Assembly (NCBI GenBank): GCA_030248135.1
Contig: JASANC010002389.1
Coordinates: forward strand, 1-64,000
Direction: 5' to 3'
Source of the DNA: Theristus sp. LFF4_11
Taxonomy: Eukaryota; Nematoda; Chromadorea; Monhysterida; Xyalidae
Length of the DNA: 64,000 nt
This document shows positions 23,750 to 35,235 of this stretch, piece by piece. Every line of letters starts with the position of its first letter. Position 1 is the first letter of the stretch. Under the pieces are notes generated by a model. The model was not told where the DNA came from, searched no databases, and saw only the letters and a list, made by a program, of their open reading frames with translations. A program made the translations under genes and the position numbers.

Positions 23750-24530
23750 CCCGGGGTGCACATTTCAGGGGTGTCGTCACGTGGGGGGGGGTGCCGAAAA
23801 TTTTTCAGTGGGGGGTGTCAGTCATGGTACAGTGACACCCCCCCAGGCGTGGGCCATGGGGGGTGCACTATTGTAGAAAATTTTCTGGGGGGGTGCACAC
23901 CCCCCACCCCACCCATGAGATTTTTTGGCTTAAATTTTGAAGGAAAAACGCTAAATTTTGCTGCAAAATCTTTGAAATTACAATGAAGAATGTCAAGTTA
24001 TCATATATTTAGCTTATATTATGGACTTTAAAGACAAAAAATCATGATTTTTGAGCAAAAATTCATGATTTTTGGGTGGTCCGAGAATTTTTTTGGGGGG
24101 TGTCACTGTTACTTAGGTCCATCTAGGGGGGGGGGGGTGGGGGGGTGTCTAGCAAATTTCGAGGGGGGGGGGGTGTGGATGGTCCAGTGTCAGGTTTTGG
24201 GGGGTGGGTGTCGCGTGACCCCCCCCCACCCCCCACGCGGAGGTCTCGGGTGCTCTGGGGGGGTGTACCCCCCCCCACCCCCCTCGTCTTCGGTACTTTA
24301 CCTAAAATTAGCGAAATTTTCAAGAATTTCAAGCAAAAGTGGTCAATTTTGGTCAAAAATTGACTTATTTTATGTCTTCGAAGACAAAATTTTTCAGATA
24401 GATAGCTGGCTGAGAATTTTTTTTAGATAGATAATAGCTGAGCCGAAAAAACTTCTCTGATAGAGAGAGATAGATTCGAAAAAAATTTTTTGGGGGGGGG
24501 GGGGGCGGCCGGGGGGGGTTGTTACTTGTT
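23750..24530. repeat. G/C-run repeat cluster, inverted relative to 17.7-18.2 kb
   Basis: Repeated modules of G7-13 or C7-10 with short AT spacers. The 23930-24060 stretch is the reverse complement of 17990-18130. GATA-type microsatellite follows at 24398-24475. No coding sequence recognised. Confidence 0.5.
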
Positions 24531-24730
24531 AAACAAAAATCAAAATTTAAAAAAAGTGATTAAAAAAAACAAAAATGCCGATTAAAAAAAAAATCGAATT
24601 TTTTTTTTCAAAAGTTCAACAAAAATTTTCTTTGATTATACCTCGTAAAACTTTTAGCAGTCGATTTTGGACCGTTTTACCGACTGATTTTAGGCTTCGA
24701 CAACATCTGCGATCTGGAGGGGCCTTTCTG
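24531..24730 (-). mobile_element. Partial family 1 MITE
   Basis: Contains TTGTTAAACAAAAATCAAAATTT-like terminus and the internal GATTATACCTCGTAAAAC...CAGTCGATTTTGG...ACCGACTGATTTTAGGC stretch of the 16.0- and 17.0-kb elements in reverse orientation. It is truncated at about 24710, where unrelated sequence starts. Confidence 0.55.
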
Positions 24731-25010
24731 GATTCTGGGGTTCGAATTTTTTCTATTAAGAAAACCTTAAAAATCGGGGGTTTTTTAAATTAACTTTTGT
24801 GACATTCTTGTCTTTTCCGAAGAAGCAAAGCAGCGTCATCGCCCTTGCCGTCGTTCTTTTTTGGAAAAATAAAAACAGCTATAAAAACTGTTTTTGTCTT
24901 CAAATCTTATAAGTTCTACAACTTTTTCCTTTAAAAAATCTTGACGCTTGACACATCACAAAACAAAAAAACCCAACAAAACGGAAAATCACAAAAATAA
25001 AATTCTACGG

Positions 25011-25796
25011 TACAGTCGAACTCAATAAAATGTGGAATCAGCTGATTGGTCGGCCGAGGGGAGGCTGCTCACACTCCGCACCCTTCTTTTTTCGTGGATC
25101 TGGATTCTATTGAATCGTGTTTCTTTTGAATGAGTGTAAATTTCCAGCACCCTTTTCATGCTAAAAATAAACTCAAAGGGTTGGAGAACTGCGAAATTCA
25201 ATTTTTTTATTCAACAGCTCAAAATGCATTTTTTACTGACGACGACGACGACGACGTCGTCGCTTAATTTTTACGTGTGAACTGAAAGACAAAAGCCTGA
25301 AATGAGTGCGCTGTGTAGCCAGATGAAGGGGGTTTCATTCCTAACTGACCGATCGACATGCGTTCGCAATTAAAAAAAATGCGTTCCGACTTCGCGGACG
25401 ACGACGACACGACGACGACTTTGCTTTCATTTTTCATTTTCACCGTTTTCAAGTTGTTTTTGGAAAGCTGCTGTGTTCATTTACTTGGTGCACGCAGTAA
25501 ACCATGCACAGCGCACTCCTTTCAGGCTTTTATTTTTCAGTCCACACGCAAAAATTAAGCGACGTCGTCGTCGTCGTCATTAAACAAAAAATACATTTTG
25601 AGTTGAGCTGTGGAATAAAAATTTTCTGAATTTCGCGGTCTCTAACCTTTGAGTTTATTTTTAGCACAAAAAGGGTGCTGGAAATTCATAAAAACACGTT
25701 TCAATAAAATCCAAATCCACGAAAAAAAAAGAATGTGAGCAGCCTCCGCTCGGTCGACCAATCAGCTGATTCCACATTTTAGTGAGTTCGACTGTA
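25011..25796. mobile_element. TA-flanked inverted-repeat element (mariner-like MITE), CAGTCGAACTC ends
   Basis: Body 25013-25794 with CAGTCGAACTC / GAGTTCGACTG termini, flanked by TA on both sides, as for Tc1/mariner-type insertion. Long arms include CAGCTGATTGGTCG and its complement. Internal GAC/GTC trinucleotide palindromes lie near 25240-25262 and 25560-25580. No transposase frame was seen. Confidence 0.7.
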
Positions 25797-25844
25797 TTTC
25801 CAATGGTTCTCATCCATGACAAATCAAAGCCAGATGCAAATCTC

Positions 25845-26139
25845 AGCTAGCTACACAGCGCACTCCTTTTATCTTTCAGTTCACACGCAAAAATTAAGCG
25901 ACGTCGTCGTCGTCGTCGTCGTCGTCGTCAAACACAAAAAAATGCATTTTGAGCTGCTGAATTTTTTCTGAATTTCGCATTTTCCAACTTTTTCAGTTTA
26001 TTTTTAGCATGAAAAGGGTGCTGCAAATTCACACTCATTCAAAAGAAACACGTTTCAATAGGGTGCGAGTGCGGAGTGTGAGCAGCCTCCGCTCGGTCGA
26101 CCAATCAGCTGCTTCCCCATATTTTAGAGTTCGACTGTA
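25845..26139. mobile_element. Partial copy of the same TA-flanked element
   Basis: Right half only, from ACACAGCGCACTCC through a long GTC trinucleotide run (about 25900-25929) to GAGTTCGACTG followed by TA at 26138-26139. Confidence 0.6.
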
Positions 26140-26398
26140 GGACCATGACAGTTTCGACTTGCGTTTTGATTTTTAAAAGCTGCTAAACCCAGCGCAGTGA
26201 ATGAACTAGAAAACTGCAGAAATGAAATTCAATGGAATTACAAATTGGAGTTGCCCCTGCAATGTACAGGATGATCAGATAAAAAACATCAAAAAATAAC
26301 GGATCATTTCATAGAGTATCGAACTGAAAAAATCAATTATAACACATTAATAATACATCTTCTTGTCATCCAGTGGTGCGACGAATTGAAATAAATCT

Positions 26399-26625
26399 TC
26401 AGTCCTGTAAGAAGCCTTTACCAAGGTAAATTTTGTGTTTGCGGAAAATGTGCTCAAGCAACGGATCGTTTCTGCTGGTCGGTTTTTCCGTTGTCGGTTT
26501 CTTCGTCACGATCACAACATTCACCAAACCGAGCACTCGTGCTGCGATTTCCATTTGTTGTCCCTTCTTTGCAGTGCTCTTCATTCCCTGAAAGCGCGAT
26601 GCCATGTGAATGCTGCGCTTCGATT
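26399..26625 (-). CDS. Terminal exon of an unrecognised gene, copy 1
   Basis: Minus-strand exon opened by a good acceptor (CTCTGTTGCAG before 26625) and closed by a stop at 26399-26401. It encodes KRSIHMASRF, IAARVLGLVNVVIVTKKP and a basic C-terminus. The exon at 33511-33785 encodes a related peptide in the same order with the same intron phase, which supports both as real coding exons. I do not recognise the family. Upstream exons were not found; the 26.7-31.4 kb foldback elements lie on that side. Confidence 0.5.
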
Positions 26626-26675
26626 CTGCAACAGAGGTCTACGGTATATTTACACGGCTTTTTCAGAATATCGAC

Positions 26676-29600
26676 CCCTCTTAAGCACAGTTTTTGAAAA
26701 GTTTTCAGATTTTAACGAAATTAACACCAATCGAACCGTCTCGATGCGCTGAGTTTGAAAACTATATTTATTTTTTAATTTGACCCGGTTTTATGTTTTA
26801 AAAAACGAAAAAACCGTTTTTTTGGGGGATCTTTAGAAAAATAATTCTAACTAGCCTCTGCGTTAAGCTATTAACAAAATTCAAAAACCAATCGATTTCG
26901 CATGTGCTTGCGCACATTTTTTATGTTAACAATGTTATACAAAAAATGCTGTTTTATGTTTTAATTTAAGAAAAACTAAAAGAGTATGTGGTTTTTGCTC
27001 TGTTTAGGCACTTTTAAAGCGGATGCGGAGTAGGGTTGCTAAGTGATTCTGAAAGCCCTTAAAAAATGCTACAAGTAAGCAAAAAATAAAAAAAAATCGA
27101 TTGCGCATTAAGAAGTAACGAAGCATTACAATATCGATCGTGCGCATACATAAAGAGTATTTCCTGGTATGCCGACAAATTGTGGAGCAACGGAGACAAA
27201 AACCAAAAACGGGTATTAGGGCAACTTTTTGCGCTGAAACCGAAAAAGTGGGTACCGTTGCAAAATTTTGCTACAGTAACCCAATATTTGCAATTTTTGG
27301 CTTTTTTGGCTCTTTTTTGGATTGTTTCTAATCCGTGTGGTGTTATACTTGAACTAATCAGGCCAAATTTGGTATCAATCGGCTCCCCTTAATTATGCGA
27401 ACAATTTCCATTTAGATACCGTAACTATATCGTGATTACGGTAACCCGCAGAGCACGATATTTACCCTTTTTAACAATTTTTAGACCGAAAGTGACATTT
27501 TTGATTCCTGTAGTGTTCTAGTTGTTCCAATTGAATCAAATTTGTATCAGTCAATTACTCTTGATCAGACAAACAACTTTCATTTAGATACCGTAACCAT
27601 AGCTTGACTTCTGTACCTCTTGAAGCACGGTATTCTACCAAGTTTTCACTATTTTCAGGCATGAAATTGGCTTTATGGTCCATGCAGTGTTTGTTATACT
27701 TGAACGAATCTAGTCAAATTTAACATCAATCTACCAATAAAATTTAGCATCCATCAGACACCGTAATCCTTGTCGACTACCATTCCCAGTGTGTCTCTTC
27801 CCACCCTCAAATTTTTAGGGGCCACCTCAGGTGCTGATTTTTTATTTTTTATACAGATTACTCCGTGTCTCAAAACGATTTTTATGGAAATAAAGTTGGA
27901 ATAAGTGGTGAGTTTATCGAAGATAGAGACCAGACGAGCAATATAGAACTATAATCAATAAATAATCACTATAATTAAGAAAATTATCCGACAATCAACT
28001 ATAAAAAAGATTTTTTTATTTTTCCCTTTTTTCCTTTTTTCGTTTTTGTAGAGGCCGTTTTTAGGGTGCGGTGTAATTCGTATGAAAAAATAAACACACA
28101 TATTCGAAGTCAGCAACCTTGATTTGTGTTTGTAACAGGGATTCAGTTTTTTTGTGACTTGTTTTTTTAATTTTAAATTTATTATTAAAGGAATTCCTTC
28201 CTCATCCCCATGGCATAGGGCACGATAGAAACATCGGGCAAAGTAAGATAACTCAGGTTTTGAACGTTTTTCTCAGTAAGATTTCTTTTTACCCGAAATC
28301 CCCCTTTCGTTACGGTTTCAGCACCTGAGGTGGCCCCTGAAAATTTGAGGGTGGGAAGGAACGGTAGTCAAGCAATGATTACGGTATCTGAGTGAAAGTT
28401 GTTTCCCGGATCAAGGGGAGTGTATTGATCGCGAATTTGACTAAAATTGTTCAAGTGTAACACTACATGGATCAAAACAGCCGATTTCAGACTTGAAAAA
28501 GGTACAAAATTAGTAAAATACCGTGCTTTGAAAAGTACGGTAGTCAAGCAAGGATTACGGTATCTCATTGAAAGTTGATTGCCTAATCAACGGGAGTCGA
28601 TTGATGCTAAATATGACTAGATTCGTTCAAGTATAGCATTGCATAGACCATAAAGCCAATTTCATGCCTGAAAATGGTGAAAACTTGAAAAAAATAAAAA
28701 ATCAGCACCTGAGGTGGCCCCTAAAAATTTGGGGGTGGGAAGAGACACACTGGGAATGGTAGTCGACAAGGATTACGGTGTCTGATGGATGCTAAATTTT
28801 ATTGGTAGATTGATGTTAAATTTGACTAGATTCGTTCAAGTCTAACACTGCATGGACCATAAAGCCAATTTCATGCCTGAAAATAGTGAAAACTTGGTAG
28901 AATACCGTGCTTCAAGAGGTACAGAAGTCAAGCTATGATTACGGTATCTAAATGAAAGTTGTTTGTCTGATCAAGAGTAATTGACTGATACAAATTTGAT
29001 TCAATTGGAACAACTAGAACACTACAGGAATCAAAAATGTCACTTTCGGTCTAAAAATTGTTAAAAAGGGTAAATATCGTGCTCTGCGGGTTACCGTAAT
29101 CACGATATAGTTACGGTATCTAAATGGAAATTGTTCGCATAATTAAGGGAAGCCGATTGATACCAAATTTGGCCTGATTAGTTCAAGTATAACACCACAC
29201 GGATTAGAAACAACCCAAAAAAGAGCCAAAAAAGCCAAAAATCGCAAATATTGGGTTACTGTAACAAAATTTTGCAACGGTACCCACTTTTTCGAATTCA
29301 GCGCAAAAAGTTGCCTTAATACCCGTTTTTGGTTTTTGTCTCCGTTGCTCCACATTTGTCGGCATACCAGGAAATACTCTTTATGTATGCGCACGATCGA
29401 TATTGTAATGCTTCGTTACTTCTTAATACGCAATCGATTTTTTTATTTTTTGCATACTTGTAGCATTTTTCAAGTGCTTTCAGAATCACTTAGCAACCCT
29501 ACTCCGCATCCGCTTTAAAAGTGCCTAAACAGAGCAAAAACCACATACTCTTTTAGTTTTTCTTAAATTTAAAACATAAAACAGCATTTTTTGTATAACA

Positions 29601-29855
29601 TTGTTAACATAAAAAATATGCGCAAGCACATGCGAAATCGATTGGTTTTTGAATTTTGTTAATAGCTTAACGCAGAGGCGAGTTAGAATTATTTTTCTAA
29701 AGGTCCCCCAAAAAACGTTTTTTTTGTTTTTTGAAACATAAAACCGGGTCAAATTAAAAAATAAATATGATTTTCGAACTCAGCGCATCAAGACGGTTCG
29801 ATTGGTGTTAATTTCGTCAAAATCTGAAAACTTTTTAAAAACTGTGCCTAGAGGT
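26676..29855. mobile_element. Large foldback element, 1.1-kb inverted arms
   Basis: Left arm about 26676-27860 and right arm about 28690-29855 are reverse complements by eye, starting at GCACAGTTTTT and running through AACACCAATCGAACCGTCT to the inner GGCCACCTCAGGTGCTGA. The central 0.8 kb includes a third partial copy of the arm end near 28315-28640. No coding sequence recognised. The target duplication is unclear. Confidence 0.7.
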
Positions 29856-29890
29856 GTGGAGACCGGGTCGGTCGACTCAAAAAGCGAGTC

Positions 29891-31435
29891 TTAAAACGTC
29901 TTACACAAAAGAGCGGTATGACTAGCGCTCGACAGCCAAAAAATGGAATTTTGACATTTTGGGTTAAAAAGATCCTATTAAGTGTCCTAAGTAAGTGCAC
30001 AAAATTTCTCGGCCAAACACCTACCGTAACCCGAGTTATGGACCATTTTATGTGCTGGCCGACGGGCGCCGGTGACTCCGGCGACCGATCACCGAATTGC
30101 ATTTTTGGGCTTTTGAAGCAATTTTACGCAAATCCAAGGTGACCACGTTAAAGAGGAGAACCAACTGAATCAGATCAACTATTTTTTGATTAAATTATGA
30201 GGAAGTTTTAGTTTTGGCCTAAAATTATCGCTTGTCCGAGACATATTGTTAAAAATCGCCAGAATCCATAAGATTAAAAAAAATTCACTCGAATAGAAAG
30301 TTAGCTCTAATTCTGGGCTTCACGGTGGTGTTAAAAATCTGCTATTCCCGAGCCATTTTTGCTATTTAAAAATGGTCTTCCGTTAGCCTGTCAGCCAAAA
30401 ATAACAAAAAATGGTATTTTTTGCCATTTTTCTTTAATATTGTCAGCCAGTGTCAACGCGTTCTGCTCGAAACTTGCTGACATGACTCTCTGCTGTACTT
30501 TGAGTAATGGGTTACATCAGGGCTAACTTTTCATCACAGTGAAATTTTTAGAATCTGCAGGGTCCTGTCGTTTTTTAACAATACGGTATGTCTCGGACAA
30601 GCGATAATTTTAGGCCAAAAACTAAAAATTTCTTTACAAGATAAAATTCTTTACAAACGGGTAAAATTAATAATGGGTCACAATTCAAGCACCATTTTGC
30701 AGACAGAGATGTAGCCTCACTGGCTTGGCTACCAACTTAGTATTTGCAGAATGCCCATAGTTTTCAGTATAATTAGTAACACACCGGTAACCAACTGATT
30801 TTCGTCCGAAATCGATCGACAACAGCATTTTTTTTTGTTTGAACGAGGTTCCCATTAGGTCGTTTAAGATTTAAAAGTTACTCGTTGACGCTGGCTGACA
30901 ATATTTGGGAAAAATGGCAAAAAAACCCATTTTTTGTCATTTTTGGCTGACAGGCTGACGGAAGATTTTTTTAAAATAGCAAAAATGGCTCGGGAGTAGC
31001 AGATTTTTTAGCACAACCGTGAAGCCCAGGATTAGGGCTAACTTTCTATTCTAGTGAATTTTAACAACATATCTCGGACAAGCGATAATTCTAGGCCAAA
31101 ACTAAAACTTACTTTTTAATTTAATCAAAAAATAGTGGTTCTGATTCAGTTTGTTCTCCTCTTTCACGTGGTCACCTCGGATTTGCGTAGATAGAATTGC
31201 TTCAAAAGCCCAAAAATGCAATTCGACGATAGGTCGCCGGAGTCACCGGCGCCCGTCGGCCAGCACATAAAATGGCCCATAACTCGGGTTACGGTAGGTG
31301 TTTGACCAAAAAATTTTGTGCGCTTACTGAGGACACTTAGTAGCATCGTGTTGGTTCAAAATATCAAAATTCCATTCTTTGGCCATCGAGCGCCCCATAT
31401 GGCATTTCATACCGCTCTTATGTGCAACGTTTTAA
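29891..31435. mobile_element. TTAA-flanked foldback element
   Basis: Body about 29895-31431 with TTAA at both ends (29891-29894 and 31432-31435) and inverted termini AACGTCTTACAC / AACGTTGCACAT followed by AAGAGCGGTATGA. Arms of roughly 500-600 bp enclose a short centre. The TTAA target suggests piggyBac-type mobilisation, but no transposase is present, so this is tentative. Confidence 0.6.
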
Positions 31436-33510
31436 TCATGTGTTTTCTCATGTGTTGATTGGCTGCATTATTGTTGTCAACTCGTGTGCGAAGTCACATC
31501 CACACGTTGCGGAACAGATTTGAATCGAGCCGCACGTCGAATTTTGTTGAACGTTACTTTTGAAGTTGCATACTGTTGACCACATAATATATGCGACGCT
31601 CTCATCTGAAGTTTCTATGTGCGGCAAATGGTTGGTTCAGTTTGCTCACTCTGACAGCGTCGGGGCTCATGTAACAAAACAATCCAGATTAAAACCTCAA
31701 AATCTAACAAAAACAACCTTGTCGTTTGCAGTGGGTTCTGCAAAACAGAGCAAAAACGAGTGATAACGCCAGCAAGCTACTGAATTCAATCTTCATCTTC
31801 AACCGGCGATTTAGCGGTAGCGTTTACGATGCAGCCTCAAGGCACTAATTTCATATATTCTCGATTTAGTCATTCAGATACCTGGTCCAAACATGTTCAT
31901 GATATTTCTTCACTGGAGGTAGGCGGAGAAGTAAATCATCATCTTGATAAAATAGGTGTACCACAACACAGCAGTCTCTTTTCCTGAATAATGCCTTTCA
32001 TGTTTTTATAATTCTACTATTTGAGATGCCGCAAATCTGCACCAGTCATGGATGTCAAAATGGAGAGGACGCAGCTGAGCCAAATTGCTAAAGCAGTTAC
32101 AATTGTTTATACCGTGACGCACGACTAACGTTGTTTCTCGGGAAGAAAAAATGTTCTGAAGGTTCTGGGATTAGATTACATTAGCCCCAGAGCAACCTCC
32201 CACAAGTTCCGACTGTAACGAGAAACGAGAACAAAAATTAAAGAAACAATGTAACAATGTTCTTTGAAAATAGTCGAACTCCGGAACTTGAACCTGTATG
32301 TATGTACAAATTTCATTGACAAGACAATACCGAACATAAGTTTTCAAAACTGTTCGTTCAAGATCACAAGAACACACCTGCTATAATTACCCGACTTCAG
32401 GATTTCCAAACTTAACTGAATGCCACCAGTCACGCGCTCAATGTGTGTGTTCATGTACAGTGTGAGTCAAGGACGAACAGGCTAAAGTTGCTAAAGTTAA
32501 CAAGAAGATTTTTTTCTGCATTTGAAGCACGCCTTCCACCGATTCCAGAAGCCCAAGGTACCAAACTCCGGTGGATTTGGGGAATGGACAGCTCACTATC
32601 CCGTGGAACCAATGCCCTCGCCACGTGAGGGGGGCCTAGCTTATTCCTTTTTGTTTTGTTTTGTCGTTTTGCGTTGTTGCGATGCGACTGCGACTGAATA
32701 AATGGTCTCTGATAAATTGAAACTGATTCATCTATGGAAAAAAATTTATGATGCCTATCAGATTGTTGACGTTAATGTGGATGCAGATCTTCGTGCAGAT
32801 GCAAATTCAAATGCAGAAGCACGCATGCAGATGCAGAAAACCACTGCAGATAAAGTCCGGATTCAGTCGCAAAAAAAAAACAAATCAATCAAAGTGGTAT
32901 GTTGGAACAGCCGCTTTTTGTTTATAAAAATTTTATCCGTCTGCATCAATATTTGCACCAACACCGTCAACTGCATGTGCTTTCCGCGTGTATGTTTTTT
33001 CAAACCGACGTCAAAGAACACAATTTTAAGGTGTGGAAACTTGATGGGTGCAAACAAACAAAATACCAACTGTCCGAAGCACCTATTCAGAATTGAAGCT
33101 GAGGTTTTTTTAGTTTTCAATTTGCAATTTTCAAACTACCGGCATGCCTATTGAATTACCCTGTACGTTTATACGTCATACCACGCAAGTTTGCATTAAT
33201 AGTTGCCTAAACATGAATTTTTTAAACCGCATATGAAAATGAACACCACAAAAGAGACCTATCAAAAAACGCAAATATGTACATTTCCGACCACGCACTG
33301 CAAAAATTTTGAGGTTGCCGCACAACTTTATACCAAAACGAAAATACAGTGGGACTTTTCTTTCTAGTGCATTTTGTTTCTATCACTTCGTTTTCTGTTA
33401 TACACAATGTTTCTGGCGTTCAACAGGCTGAGAAAGAAAACAGCCGAAAATGAATCCGTCAAAAACTTCTTCGCTCGCACACAGTTGCTGCACAAGAAGT
33501 TCTAGCGTTT
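31436..33510. other. Intergenic or intronic region, no gene recognised
   Basis: No exon with convincing splice context. Around 32530-32700 a stretch with GTTTTGTTTTGTCG-like tail may be an old SINE in reverse orientation, but this is not secure. Confidence 0.3.
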
Positions 33511-33785
33511 TTAAAAGCTGCCGGCGGTTTTTTTGTCGAACATCGGCGCCCAGTGGTTCGTTCCGAAGGAGGCGTGCGTGCGAAACATCAGCTGCTGCAG
33601 GGACGCGTGCACACGTCCGTCCGGCGTCGTCGGCGGCCGCCTCGTGACCACGTGCGCGTTCTGCAGCCCGATCACACTCGCCGCCACTCGCCACTTGTCC
33701 TTGTCCGAGTGCACTCTCGCTTTGTCCATGTCATTCTGCAGCAGTCGCAGGTAACGTGACGACAGGTGGATGCTGCGTTTCTCGT
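33511..33785 (-). CDS. Terminal exon of an unrecognised gene, copy 2
   Basis: Minus-strand exon starting after the acceptor TGCATCCACTGCAG and ending at a TAA (33511-33513). Peptide blocks EKRSIHLSSRY, WRVAASVIGLQNAHVVTRRP and HASFGTNHW. It aligns with the exon at 26399-26625 (KRSIH..SR, AA..GL.N...VT..P), and both begin with the last two bases of a split codon. No function can be assigned. Confidence 0.55.
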
Positions 33786-34904
33786 CTGCAGTGGATGCAA
33801 CGAACAAAATAACAGAAAATCAAAGTGAGAGCACACTGTGATCTCTTGGCGTTCGGAAACGCAAGACACTGACTGGTGAAGTACCGACATATTGCGTTCC
33901 TTGCGTTTTCGTTTGGTTTCCGAGCTATACTGAATTTTACCACTCACTTTTTTGTTTCGATTGTCAAGAATATTTTGTATGTATTTGATCTAGCTAGAGT
34001 AGTTTTAATCGAGAAAAAAAAAACCGGATCGACCATCACAGCTGATGATGCAAATCAGGACACAAGCGAACACAAAAGCGGACAAAATTCGAAGTTCCAT
34101 TTTCCTTAAAGCGGAGTATGGAATAAGTTGGAAATTTCAAGTTCCAAGTTCAAATTTTATTGATAAACGTGAATGATTGATTCAGCGTTTCTATTTTCAA
34201 CTTTCACTTTTTGCGTTTTAAGGAGGAAAATGAGATTAAAAAGTATACTCTCTCTGCAGACTGGTCACAAAACAACTGTATCTATGATATTGTAGGTTCA
34301 TGAAAGCGCCTTTCATAAACTTTTATGGCATTTCTCAAGTTGACCTCACAAACAGCAAAAGTTTTATGTGAGTAACGCAACGCGAAGTCCACATTTTTTA
34401 TTAGTTTCTTTTATTGCAGTTCCAATCGTCATACCATTGTTTTGCATGAAAACGTTGTGTGTGTCTTCGTCGCCTCTGACGTATAATGTCCAAACACATG
34501 AAAATTGATTGATTTTGCATGGGCGTAACAATCTTTTGACATGGATTTTGATGGAGATTGATGGCTCTCTGCATTTCATTGTTGACTTAATGAATGACAC
34601 ATATCCATAGTCAAACGTCGTCGTCGTTTTTTTTCTGAAAAAAATAATAATTCGCCTTAAACTTTACTTTTTTTGATTTTCTGCATTTCATAAATCACAA
34701 ACAAGTTTTGTCCATTGAAAATTCAAACATTCATCAACACAAACACTCAAAAAAATAGAAATTTAAAAAAAGCAAAGTGCAATTTGAACGGCCCGCGTTT
34801 GAATCTGATTACGGTAACGCACCAGCCAATCAGCTAATGCCCGAAATTATCCAGGCCAACTATAGATACAAGTCTATTTGAATGACACATATTATCTTTT
34901 CTTT

Positions 34905-35120
34905 AAGACCTGCGACTCAGTGCGGTTGCAGCCGTGACAGGAAACTAGTTTCAACCTTTATGTGGCGATTCAGAATAGCCCAAGTGACCCGGCCTTACAA
35001 TGTATTTAGAGGACTCGGATCCCTTTGCCAATTTTGAATTCCCGCGTCGTGCATGAGACTGCTTTGCTTACCAATCTATGCGCGCATTGAGGCGTGGGAC
35101 CCAAATAAAAGATATTACTT
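34905..35120. repeat. Dispersed repeat, uninterrupted copy
   Basis: Shares GACTCGG, GCCAATTTTGAATTCC and TGCGCGCATTGAG with sequence that brackets the 53.2-55.9 kb palindrome, so it offers the pre-insertion form of that site. Confidence 0.5.
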
Positions 35121-35235
35121 TGGCCTGTTGTAGTGGCCGATGAAACATTCCATGTCACTTCAAATTTTTTTAAATAAAAACAGCGATTTTTCACACACAA
35201 AAACATGCGATTAATAACGTACCCGAACGCCTACC

